DNA of 37,875 nucleotides from Nitriliruptorales bacterium. Lineage in GTDB: Bacteria; Actinomycetota; Nitriliruptoria; Nitriliruptorales; Nitriliruptoraceae. Made by a program: the position numbers and the translations under genes. The stretch spans positions 1 to 37,875 of the forward strand of contig JAGXFT010000005.1 in assembly GCA_024637135.1 (NCBI GenBank), in the 5' to 3' direction. Positions within the stretch are counted from its first letter, which is position 1, and every line of letters begins with the position of its first letter. Of the stretch, positions 30,292 to 37,875 are shown in pieces. The notes beneath the pieces were generated by a model. It was given only the letters and a program-made list of their open reading frames with translations. It ran no database searches and was not told the DNA's origin.

Positions 30292-33200
30292 CCCGTCGCC
30301 GGAGTTGGTCGAGCTCGAGCACCGGATCCTCGTGCACGACCGGGACCTGCAGCGGCCCGAGCCACCGGGGCCGGTGCTCCGGGGCTACCGCCTGGGTGAA
30401 CGCCTCGGAGTCGGGCGTGACGGGACGGTCCATGCGGCCCGACTTCGGGGCGTCGAGCGCGACCTCGCCCTGCGGATCGTCCCGCCCGAGATCGCCGACC
30501 GGCCCGATGTCGTGCGGTCGTTCGACGCCACGATGAGTCGGGTGGCCGCGCTGGGCCACGAGGCCGTGGTCCCGATCCTGGATCACTGGCGCGAGGCCGG
30601 TGCCGCATACGTCGTGATGGGCCGGATGGAGGGAGGGTCGCTGGGGGAGCGACTCGGGCGTGGATCGCTGCGCGTCGCGGAGGTCGCGGAACTGGCCAGA
30701 CGGCTGGCCGCGGCGCTCGAAGCCGCCCACGACGCCGCTGTCGTCCACGGACGCATGACGCCGGAGTGTGTCCTGTTCGACGGGGCCGGCAACGCACACC
30801 TGTCCGATTTTCCCCTGGGCAGCGTCGACCGCACGGCGGACGACGACGCTTCCGCGCTGGTGGCGCTCGTCATCTGGGTGCTGCCGACTGGCGGCGCGGA
30901 CGCAGATGGACATGGCGATGGGTCGCCGGTGGCCCTGGTGGAGCAGCTCGGGAGGTTGCTGTCCGGGCTTCACGGGCAGGACGCGGTGCGCGCGCTGGTC
31001 GACTGTCTCGATCGGGCGGCAGGCCTCGCCCCCGATGGCGAGGCCGGTGCACGACCCAACCCCTACAAAGGGTTGCGCGCCTTCGACGAATCCGACGCGG
31101 CGGACTTCTTCGGGCGTGACGAACTGGTCGATGAACTGCTGCGTCGCCTGGCGGACGACGGGCACGGGAGCCGGCTCGTGCTGCTGGTGGGCGCGTCCGG
31201 CAGCGGCAAGTCCAGCGTCGTGCGAGCGGGGCTCCTGCCTCGTGTGCGGGCAGGCGCCCTTCCGGGATCCCAGCACTGGCTGGTGACGACGATGACGCCC
31301 GGTTCCAGCCCCTTCAAGAAACTCGCCGTGGCGTTGGACCGCGTCGACACCGCGTCCGCCGGAGCGTTGTCCCGACGACCGGAGGACGTGGCTGGTGACC
31401 TGGCCCGCCACGAGCCTGGTGTCGACGAGGCCCTGCGCCGCGTCGTCCCGGACGGAGGACGGTTGCTCCTAATCCTCGACCAGTTCGAGGAGTTGTTCAC
31501 GCTGGTGGGCGAGGACGAGCAGCGTCGGTTCCTCGACGGTGTGTTGCATGCCGTCGAGGCGCCGGACAGCCGACTGCGGCTCGTGGCCACGCTCCGCGCC
31601 GACTTCTACGACCGACCGCTGCGCTTCCACCGCCTCGGGTCGATGGTCCGCGACGCAACGGTCACCGTTTCGGCCATGCAGGCGGCAGAACTCGAGGCGA
31701 CGGTCGTGGGACCGGCCCGACGCGTGGGACTGGAGGTCGAGCCGTCCCTGGTCGCCGAGCTGGTTGCGGGGGTGATCGACCAGCCCGCGGCACTGCCGTC
31801 GTTGCAGTTCACGCTGTACGAGCTCGCGGAACGGGCGGGCGCCTCGGGGCTGACCCTCGCGGACCACCGTGACCTCGGCGGAGTCGGCGGGGCGATCGCC
31901 ACGCGCGCGGAGGGCCTGTACCGATCGCTCGACGACGACCGGGTGGGGGTCCGACGGCTGTTCGAGCAGTTGGTCGTCATCGGGGCGCAGGGAGAGCCCA
32001 CTCGTCGCCGCACGCCACGATCCGAACTGGCGTCGCTCGTTCCCGGACGACCGGTGGGTGACGTGGTCGATCCGTGGGCTGACGCGAGGCTGCTCACCTA
32101 CGACCGCCACCCGCAGACGCGTGAGCCCACCGTCGAGGTTGCCCACGAGGCGCTGTTGCGGGAATGGCCCCGTCTGCGTGGCTGGATCGAGGAGGGCCGC
32201 GGGGCCATCGTCGCAACCGGCCGAGTCCGCGTCGCGGCAGACGAATGGAAGGCACTGGACCGGGACCCCGGGGCGCTGTACCAAGGATCGCGGCTCGACC
32301 GTGCCCTGGCTCAGCTCGCCGGGAGGACGGACCTGCTACCCGCCGAGGCTCAGGAGTTCCTGGCCGCCAGCCGCGCGGCACGGGACGAGGACCGCCGCCT
32401 GGAGGCCGAACGGGTTGCGCGACAGGCCAGGACCAGCCGACGGCTGCGCCTCCAGCTCGCAGGTCTGGCTGTCGCCCTCGTCGTCGCGTTGGTGGGCGGA
32501 TGGCTCGCCCTCGACCAGCGTCAGCGGGCCGAGGGCGAGGAGCGCGTGGCCGTGGCCCGGGAACTGGCGGCTGCCTCGATCGCCACGCTCGCCGAGGATC
32601 CCGAGCTCAGCATCCTTCTGGCACTCGCGGCAGTGGACCACACCCGGGCTGTCGACAGCACGGTGGTGCCGGAGGCCCACTCTGCCCTGCACCAGGCGAT
32701 CAGCTCGTCGCACGTGGTGTTGTCGGTGCCCGGCCTGGGTGGACAGGTGGACTGGAGCCCGGACGGCACGGTGTTCGTCACGGAGGGTCCCGAGGAGACC
32801 GGCCTGGTGGACGTCCGTGATGCCGAGACCGGCGAGTCGGTACTGGCCTTCACCGGTCACGACGTCGACATCAACGACGTTGCGTTCAGCCCCGACGGCT
32901 CACTGGTCGCCACGGCGGGCGACGACGGCGCAGCAAGGGTCTGGGACACCGACACCGGCGAGCAGGTGGCGACCTTCGAGTACGACGGGGTCGTGGTCGG
33001 GCTGTCGTTCAACGCCGACGGCAGCCTGCTCGCGGGTTCCTGGCCTGATCAGGGCTTGGTACGGGTCCTCGACCTCGATGACGGAGCAGTGGTGCGGGAC
33101 TTCGACCTCGTGTCCTTCAACACGTCCTTCGCCCCCCACGACGATCGGCTCACGATCGCCTCTGGCGAACAGGCCGTGGTCGTGGACACGGCCACCGGTG

Positions 33201-33565
33201 AGCGGCTCCTGGAGATGACCGTGCGCGGCGGATCGCCCAGCCCCTTCGGCTACACCGCCGTCCAGGTCGCCCGATGGAGTCCGGACGGACGCTGGATCGC
33301 GACCGCCGGCACCGACCGTCGCGCCCGGGTGTGGAACGCCGACAACGGCGAGCTGCGCGCCGCGATGTCGGGCCACGACGGCGCGATCGTCGGGGCCGAG
33401 TGGGCGCCGGACTCGGCCCGGGGGCGACGTCCGCCGAGGACGGCACGGCCCGTGTCTGGGAGATCGCCGACGGCGGCGGGACGGAGGTCGCGCGGCTTTC
33501 GGCGCGCGACACACAGGGCGTCATCAACGACGTCGCCTTCTCACCGGACGGCGACCGGCTCCTGA
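30200..33565 (+). CDS. Open segment 2: end of BTAD, pseudokinase, nSTAND1, TM, first WD40 repeats
   Basis: From ATG 30200 (MTALYRGGQQVEALRVVQDY) the frame is open to 33565. The coding part ends near 33421 in EWAPDSAR; the last ~48 codons are out of frame. It holds the NTPase with both Walker motifs, a sensor-like VAHEALLREWPRLRGWI segment typical of nSTAND1 proteins, and the TM. Confidence 0.5.
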   Translation: MTALYRGGQQVEALRVVQDYRDVLASDLGLDPSPELVELEHRILVHDRDLQRPEPPGPVLRGYRLGERLGVGRDGTVHAARLRGVERDLALRIVPPEIADRPDVVRSFDATMSRVAALGHEAVVPILDHWREAGAAYVVMGRMEGGSLGERLGRGSLRVAEVAELARRLAAALEAAHDAAVVHGRMTPECVLFDGAGNAHLSDFPLGSVDRTADDDASALVALVIWVLPTGGADADGHGDGSPVALVEQLGRLLSGLHGQDAVRALVDCLDRAAGLAPDGEAGARPNPYKGLRAFDESDAADFFGRDELVDELLRRLADDGHGSRLVLLVGASGSGKSSVVRAGLLPRVRAGALPGSQHWLVTTMTPGSSPFKKLAVALDRVDTASAGALSRRPEDVAGDLARHEPGVDEALRRVVPDGGRLLLILDQFEELFTLVGEDEQRRFLDGVLHAVEAPDSRLRLVATLRADFYDRPLRFHRLGSMVRDATVTVSAMQAAELEATVVGPARRVGLEVEPSLVAELVAGVIDQPAALPSLQFTLYELAERAGASGLTLADHRDLGGVGGAIATRAEGLYRSLDDDRVGVRRLFEQLVVIGAQGEPTRRRTPRSELASLVPGRPVGDVVDPWADARLLTYDRHPQTREPTVEVAHEALLREWPRLRGWIEEGRGAIVATGRVRVAADEWKALDRDPGALYQGSRLDRALAQLAGRTDLLPAEAQEFLAASRAARDEDRRLEAERVARQARTSRRLRLQLAGLAVALVVALVGGWLALDQRQRAEGEERVAVARELAAASIATLAEDPELSILLALAAVDHTRAVDSTVVPEAHSALHQAISSSHVVLSVPGLGGQVDWSPDGTVFVTEGPEETGLVDVRDAETGESVLAFTGHDVDINDVAFSPDGSLVATAGDDGAARVWDTDTGEQVATFEYDGVVVGLSFNADGSLLAGSWPDQGLVRVLDLDDGAVVRDFDLVSFNTSFAPHDDRLTIASGEQAVVVDTATGERLLEMTVRGGSPSPFGYTAVQVARWSPDGRWIATAGTDRRARVWNADNGELRAAMSGHDGAIVGAEWAPDSARGRRPPRTARPVSGRSPTAAGRRSRGFRRATHRASSTTSPSHRTATGS

Positions 33566-34629
33566 CCGGCGACGGGGCGATCCGGGCGGCCAAGGTCTGG
33601 GACGTCTCTGCCCGGGCCGGCGCCGAGCTGATGACCTTGCCGGGCCCGCCAGGCGTCTTCAGTGCGGTCGACATCGGCTCCGATGGCCGCACGATGGTCG
33701 CCAGCGGCGAGGGCGTCGCCGGCATCGTGTGGGACCTCGTGACCGGCGAGCAGCTCGTCACCCTCGGGGGGCAGGGTCCGGACGCGACCGATCAACCGTC
33801 CTCGCACATCGACCTGAGCCCGGACGGCGAACTCGTGGCAACCGCGGGCTCCGAGGGCGGCCCGGTGCGGGTCTGGGACGCCAGGACCGGTGCGCTGGTG
33901 TTCACGGGCGACGAGTCGGCGTACACCGCCGACGCGGCGTGGAGCCCGGACGGCCGGGTGTTGGTGGCCATCGGCAGCACCCGGGACGAGGGGTGGCTCA
34001 CGGCCTTCGACCGGTCCGGTCGCCCGGTCCACCGGATCGACGAGGAGCCCGGCTTCAGCCCCGTGGGCGTGGACTTCGATCCCACCGGTGGCCGACTCGT
34101 GACGACCCGGAGGCCGCTCGGCCGCATGCTGACCGGCCACGACGGACTGGTCGTGCGGGCCTGGCCCAGCGGCCAGGTGCTCCAGCGCATGGCTGCGGCG
34201 TCGTGGGCGGCGGTCTTCGATCCGGACGGCCACCGGTTGGTCGCCAACGACTTCGGGACCGGTGCGGCCGTGTGGGACCCGGCCACGGGTGAGAGGACCG
34301 CGAGCCTCAGCGGCCACACCGGCCAGGTCACCGACGTCGCCGTCCACCCCGAAGGACACACCGTCGCCACGGCCAGCTTCGACGGCACCATCCGCACGTG
34401 GTCCAGCGAGTCCGGTTCGCCGACCCTCGTCCTCCGTGGGCACCATGGACCAGCAGGTGGGGTGGCCTTCGGGCCAAGCGGCATGGTGCTCGCGTCGAGT
34501 GGCGAGGGCGAGATCCGCGTTTGGACGCTCGACCTCGACGAACTGATCGCGATCGCACGCGGGCGACTCACCCGCTCGTTCACCGACGACGAATGCCGCC
34601 AGTACCTCCATGTCGAGCAGTGCTCGTAG
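33421..34629 (+). CDS. Open segment 3: remaining WD40 repeats
   Basis: Coding resumes in the first frame with GATSAEDGTARVWEIADG and continues as WD40 blades (VAFSPDG, ARVWD-type ends, SLSGHTGQVTDVAVHPEG) to HVEQCS. The frame is also open upstream to 33274, but that part is a shadow of segment 2. No own start site is evident. Confidence 0.5.
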   Translation, partial: GATSAEDGTARVWEIADGGGTEVARLSARDTQGVINDVAFSPDGDRLLTGDGAIRAAKVWDVSARAGAELMTLPGPPGVFSAVDIGSDGRTMVASGEGVAGIVWDLVTGEQLVTLGGQGPDATDQPSSHIDLSPDGELVATAGSEGGPVRVWDARTGALVFTGDESAYTADAAWSPDGRVLVAIGSTRDEGWLTAFDRSGRPVHRIDEEPGFSPVGVDFDPTGGRLVTTRRPLGRMLTGHDGLVVRAWPSGQVLQRMAAASWAAVFDPDGHRLVANDFGTGAAVWDPATGERTASLSGHTGQVTDVAVHPEGHTVATASFDGTIRTWSSESGSPTLVLRGHHGPAGGVAFGPSGMVLASSGEGEIRVWTLDLDELIAIARGRLTRSFTDDECRQYLHVEQCS

Positions 34630-34798
34630 GCCGGGACAGCCCAGCGACGTCGGTCGCGCGTGGTGGGCTGCCACGTGAATGCCACGGCTCGATCGCACAC
34701 TCCCTCCATCCACATCGTCGTGGCATCGTGGTGGCGGGGACGTCTGCTCGGTCCTCGATGTCCATCTCCCGGTGTTCGGTTCGAGGAGAGGAGTGCAC

Positions 34799-35269
34799 AT
34801 GCGATCATCGAAGGTTCTGCTGGTCACACTCGCCACCGTGGTGGTGTTGGGGGCTTGCAGCGACAGCGACGGAGACGCCACGTCGACGCCCGAGGTGACC
34901 CCGGCAACGCCCGAGGCAACGGCCGACGCTCCGACCAGCGAGACCGCGGCCGTGTCCATCGAGGCCGAGGCTCACGAGTGGGACTACACGCCTGACGCAT
35001 GGACGGTGACCGCCGGTGAAGCATTCAGCATCGAGTTCATCAACGACGGTGGCGTCGAACACGACTGGACGGTCCTGAAGTTGGACGAGGACATCGAGAA
35101 GGCGGCCGAATTCGAGGAGAGCATGGTGCTGTTGGAGGTTGAGGAGGTACCGGGCCAGGAGTCGAGGACCGAGGCCTTCACGATCGACGAGCCAGGCACC
35201 TACCAGGTGATCTGCACGATCTCCGGCCACTTCAACTCGGGCATGGCAGGGACCCTGACCGTCGAGTAG
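34799..35269 (+). CDS. Cupredoxin-fold lipoprotein
   Basis: A 156-aa exported protein with a lipoprotein signal (VVVLGAC, Cys20), a Thr/Pro/Glu-rich linker (21-50), and a plastocyanin/azurin-type domain. Type I copper ligands are in place: H88 (GVEHDW), C139 (YQVICTI), H144 and M149 (SGHFNSGM). It should be a membrane-anchored electron carrier or copper-binding protein facing outside. AGGAG at 34788-34792 suits ATG 34799; the frame upstream to 34679 lacks a leader. It follows the SARP/WD40 locus by 169 bp on the same strand and has no evident redox partner nearby. Confidence 0.88.
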   Translation: MRSSKVLLVTLATVVVLGACSDSDGDATSTPEVTPATPEATADAPTSETAAVSIEAEAHEWDYTPDAWTVTAGEAFSIEFINDGGVEHDWTVLKLDEDIEKAAEFEESMVLLEVEEVPGQESRTEAFTIDEPGTYQVICTISGHFNSGMAGTLTVE

Positions 35270-35370
35270 TCCGGGGCCGGAGAAGACGCCCTGCGCCCGA
35301 GCTGCGCCCGGCCGCACGGCCCCCTCGTGGCACCCGGGATCGCCACCCTCCGCAACGCCACCGAGCCCTC

Positions 35371-35500
35371 GGAGATCTGCTGATCCCGCCACTCGAGCGA
35401 ATCTCCGATTGGACCTATGAGAGCCGCGGGATAGCGCCACTCTGGCGGACGGGCTCCGTGCCTCTGGGAGCCGCGGGATAAGGCGACACTCTGACCGGAG
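35371..35500. repeat. Dispersed repeat array after the cupredoxin gene (uninterrupted copy)
   Basis: It holds the unit 35371-35424, 52/54 identical to 27275-27328. Two tandem units follow, each starting GAGCCGCGGGATA (35422-35434 and 35469-35481, period 47) and continuing to CCACTCT or ACACTCT. GGCTCC faces GGAGCC between them. The interval 35270-35563 otherwise contains no gene. Confidence 0.7.
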
Positions 35501-35563
35501 TTCGCGACTTGCCCGGATCACCGGGATCCGACACCGCGGCTCCTCCACCGAGCTCTGGCGGCA

Positions 35564-36010
35564 TCAAGGCATCTGATGGGACAACCACTGCTCATGTGAC
35601 CGAGCATCGTCATCGAGGCGGCTGTTGGCCATGACCAGCAGCTTGCGGGCACGACAGAGCGGATCGACCCTCCGGCCCCGATGTCCCGGCACGTCCCGCT
35701 GGACCCGCCGGCGAGTGTCGTCCACGCACTGGTTGGCCAACCGGACCACCTGGAACGGATCCGCGACCTGGACCGCAACGGGCAGCATCGTGTCCGCGAT
35801 CTGGCGATACGCCCCGGACAGATCCAACGTGTCGTGCCCGATCGCGTCCCGCCACACGTCGGGCCGTGCAGCCACCCAGACGCACGCCGGCGCGGCGTCA
35901 CGGCCTTGCCACGACGTCGAGGAGTTGGCCATCCACGACGAGCTGGGTCCACCAGACCCGCCGACGCAACGGCCCCGTCTGCACGAACTTCCAACGAACC
36001 CCATTGGTCC
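35564..36010 (-). pseudogene. ISL3-family transposase remnant
   Basis: Minus-strand fragments of an ISL3-type DDE transposase: RWKFVQTGPLRRRVWWTQLV and DGQLLDVVA in one frame (about 36010-35915), then GRDAAPACVWVAARPDVWRDA, DTLDLSGAYRQIADTMLP, QVADPFQVVRLANQ, RRRVQRDVPGHRGR and RKLLVMANSRLDDD in another, to 35564. The frames join if one base is removed near 35913. N- and C-terminal thirds and both ends of the element are missing, so it is dead. It abuts the 3' end of the LysR gene. Confidence 0.75.
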
Positions 36011-36020
36011 GGGGACCCGT

Positions 36021-36908
36021 CTACGGGTGCAGGGGCACGTGGGGCGGCAGGCCGTCGCGCAGGGCCCGGAGGCCAGGCGGGATCCGGTCGAGCCGGTGGG
36101 CAAGGTCGACGGGCACCGGTGGCACGCCCTCGAGGGGAACAAGGGTCAGGCCCTCGAAGCTGAACTGGTCCCGGAATGACGCCAGGGTCGTGCAGGTGCC
36201 GTCCCCGTTCCGGATGGCCAGCATCAGCTCGTGCGGGGTCTCGTGCACGCGTCCCCGTTCGGCCGGGGGCCCACCGCGCAGGTGGTCCAACCGCCACCAG
36301 GGATGGGCCACCGGGTCGCGGTCCGGGAACCGGACCCACCCCACGGCGTCGAGGTCGGCTAGCTCGACGTGGCCTCGTCGAGCCAGCGTGGAGTCATGCG
36401 GCAGGATCGCCACCCGGGGCTCCTCCCACAGTGGCAGGCGGCGGAGGCGCTCGTCGATGTCACTCGGCCCGGGCACCACGGCGACGTCCACGTCCCGCTG
36501 GCGCAACCCGCCGGTCGGGTCGTCCCACCCGTAGACCCGCAAGTCGAGGTGCAGGTCGATCCCTGCGCCGACGGCGTGGCGCGCGGCCCGGTCCAACCGG
36601 TCCGCGCCGAGACCCCAGAAGGTCCCGACGACCAGCTCGATCCGCCCGTCGACGGACCGGGCCCGCCGGTCGAACTGGTCGGCTGCCTCCAGGGTTCGTC
36701 GGGCATCGCCCAGCAGTCGTCGACCGTCGGCGGTGAGCGCGACCGAACGAGAGTCCCGATCGAACAATTGGAGGCCCAGCCGGCGCTCGAGCTTCCGGAC
36801 CCCGGCGCTGATCGTCGGCGGGGTCACGTGCAGGGTCTGCGCCGCCCGGGTGAAGTTGAGCTCGCCGGCCACCGTGACGAAGTACTCAAGCAAGCGGAGG
36901 TCCTGCAT
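36021..36908 (-). CDS. LysR-family transcriptional regulator
   Basis: A 295-aa regulator. The N-terminal HTH reads LRLLEYFVTVAGELNFTRAAQTLHVTPPTISAGVRKLERRLGL, then LFDRDSRSVALTADGRRLL, the classic LTTR pattern (with TPPTISAGVRKLE in place of SQPALS-type). The effector-binding domain starts around ELVVGTFWGLGADRL. I chose ATG 36908 because AGGGG lies nine bases upstream; ATG 36917 is an alternative. No divergent target gene is present: upstream is the 3' end of the secreted-protein gene on the same strand. The effector is unknown. The C-terminus is close to an ISL3 relic but looks complete in length. Confidence 0.9.
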   Translation of the reverse strand: MQDLRLLEYFVTVAGELNFTRAAQTLHVTPPTISAGVRKLERRLGLQLFDRDSRSVALTADGRRLLGDARRTLEAADQFDRRARSVDGRIELVVGTFWGLGADRLDRAARHAVGAGIDLHLDLRVYGWDDPTGGLRQRDVDVAVVPGPSDIDERLRRLPLWEEPRVAILPHDSTLARRGHVELADLDAVGWVRFPDRDPVAHPWWRLDHLRGGPPAERGRVHETPHELMLAIRNGDGTCTTLASFRDQFSFEGLTLVPLEGVPPVPVDLAHRLDRIPPGLRALRDGLPPHVPLHP

Positions 36909-37004
36909 CGCACGCATCCCCTGGCGACTGCACGCGCCAGTCTGCCACACCCATCAGGAGTGGTCAACGCGGTGACCGCCGAGGCACCCTGGCACCCTGT
37001 GGCG

Positions 37005-37673
37005 TCAGGGCACGGATCGGAGCCGGAAGGTGGCCACCTCGCATCGTGGCCCGGGCCCGTCATCACAGGGAACGTGCTGGTGAAAGAACCAGGAGTAGTC
37101 GTACCGGTCACCGGCGGGGGTGGTGACGACGCCACGCCCCTGGGTGTGGTCGATGAAGGACGGCCGGGCTACTTCGCCGCCGAACACCGTGCCGAAGTAG
37201 TCGGTGGTGCCGCCGCGAAAGGTGCCCGTACCGGACGCGAACATCTCGTTCGCGTCGTCGGTGTCGAGACAGGCACCGATGCCGAGGCGATCCGCCGGGT
37301 CGTCGAGTGTCCACAGTTCCATGTGCAGGCCGTCGACCACGCCTCGGGTCGTCGCGATGACGCCATTGGGGGTCTCGACGAACTGGACGGGAAGGGCGAC
37401 GTCGCCGGTGGGAGGCGGAGCCGGGTCGTCGGGGAACGGGCCTTGCATGCCATCCTGCAGCCAGTCGGCCACCGCCTGCTCGAAGGCGACCTGGGCGTCG
37501 CTGCAGAACGACTCGCGGCTGGTGTTGACGAAGATGGCCAGGTCATGATCGAAGTCCGGACCGGTGAACGGGAACGCGTCGGTGGACCGCACCGGCGGCC
37601 CCGCCATCGCCGGCAGCCACGCTGTCAGCGCGAGCACCATCGTTGCCGCGATCAGGAACGGTCGCTTCCACAT
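37005..37673 (-). CDS. Secreted protein of unknown function
   Basis: A 222-aa protein with a Sec signal peptide (KRPFLIAATMVLALTAWLPAMA, cleavage near residue 25). The mature part has four cysteines (ESFCSD, GACLDTDD, VPCDDGPGPRCEV) that could form two disulfides, and a beta-rich C-terminal part (YFGTVFGGEVARPSFIDHTQ, YDYSWFFHQHVPC). No family recognised. ATG 37673 has an AAGGA ten bases upstream; the longer frame to 37874 lacks a leader. The remaining 200 bp to the window edge show nothing definite. Confidence 0.75.
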   Translation of the reverse strand: MWKRPFLIAATMVLALTAWLPAMAGPPVRSTDAFPFTGPDFDHDLAIFVNTSRESFCSDAQVAFEQAVADWLQDGMQGPFPDDPAPPPTGDVALPVQFVETPNGVIATTRGVVDGLHMELWTLDDPADRLGIGACLDTDDANEMFASGTGTFRGGTTDYFGTVFGGEVARPSFIDHTQGRGVVTTPAGDRYDYSWFFHQHVPCDDGPGPRCEVATFRLRSVP

Positions 37674-37875
37674 GTTGGATCCTTCCCCCGTCGGCGAGTC
37701 ACCCCAGCGGGCACGTCTCCCGCACCTTCCCCATTCTTCTCGGTTCGGCCCGGATGTCCATGTGGAATCGCCACATGCAGCATTCGACGTCGATTGGGGG
37801 CCGGAGGTCGGTCGAGTCGACCCAACCAGGGCTTTCGCGACATCGGACGATCGGGAACCCAGGTATCGCCACACC

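Larger units (their letters stand above)
29599..34629 (+). pseudogene. SARP-type regulator / pseudokinase / nSTAND1 / WD40 gene, broken by two one-base shifts
   Basis: Joined across two slips, this locus encodes a ~1676-aa protein. By residue: OmpR-like wHTH and BTAD 1-245; kinase-like domain 263-420; nSTAND1 NTPase from about 495 (NPYKGLRAFDESDAADFFGR) with Walker A GASGSGKS at 531-538 and Walker B LLLILDQFEE near 627; TM about 951-972; WD40 repeats about 1043-1660. The kinase-like part lacks catalytic residues: HGRMTPEC replaces HRDLKPxN, and SDFPLG replaces DFG. The frame gains a base at the GGGG run 30150-30153 and loses one at GGGGG 33420-33424, so total length stays a multiple of three. 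GGAGGAG precedes ATG 29599. Arg-rich flank before the TM puts WD40 outside. It may be a real pseudogene or carry sequencing errors. Confidence 0.8.

Noticed and set aside
27275-35500. Dispersed repeats read as integron attC sites
   Set aside because: No R-box/L-box pair (GTTRRRY / RYYYAAC) is present, the units occur in tandem, and no integron integrase is in the window.

Overview
This 37.9-kb window is high-GC DNA from an actinobacterium. The signs are dense GC-rich coding, many GTG starts, four-base overlaps between operon genes, a SARP-type wHTH/BTAD regulator fused to nSTAND1 and WD40 modules, a GlxA-type AraC regulator and an IS1380 element. A deep-branching, possibly marine or saline group such as Nitriliruptoria or Acidimicrobiia would fit, but nothing here fixes the class. 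No rRNA, tRNA or CRISPR array was recognised.

Region 1 (1-21.1 kb) looks like ordinary, well-kept chromosome. It opens with the 3' part of purD, tightly followed by a SAM methyltransferase and a small P-loop kinase. A minus-strand group (unknown 115-aa protein, EamA permease, small membrane protein) diverges from a GlxA-type regulator. Next come a 1312-aa secreted GH16 glycanase, in which the catalytic domain appears to sit inside a CBM11-like domain, and a LacI-type regulator just behind it. purE follows. A truncated, frameshifted M6 protease copy then precedes an intact secreted M6 (immune inhibitor A-like) protease, and each copy ends in a double hairpin with one nearly identical stem. On the minus strand lies a compact ABC operon, ATPase-permease-ATPase-permease, with a DUF998-type membrane protein upstream. 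A Tat/lipobox TRAP solute receptor stands on the plus strand without DctQ/DctM partners in view.

Region 2 (21.1-37 kb) is accessory. It has a hairpin-rich intergenic block, a small membrane protein preceded by two identical 10-bp palindromes exactly 30 bp apart, the decayed remains of an AglE-like sugar-binding protein, a membrane TIR protein, an IS1380 element with terminal repeats and a CTAG target duplication, a divergent APH-like kinase/MarR pair around a perfect operator-like inverted repeat, a 5-kb SARP-pseudokinase-nSTAND1-TM-WD40 gene broken by two compensating one-base shifts, a cupredoxin lipoprotein, an ISL3-type transposase relic, a LysR regulator and a secreted protein.

Four intergenic sites in region 2 share a divergent repeat family, each just downstream of a gene or a possible gene. 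The IS1380 copy sits inside one site, and the copy near 35.4 kb shows what the empty site looks like. This repeat family, the nested GH16 architecture, the TIR and STAND receptors, and the hairpin block near 21.4 kb are the least explained parts of the window. Several disrupted frames change phase at runs of G or C, so sequencing error should be excluded before calling those genes dead.
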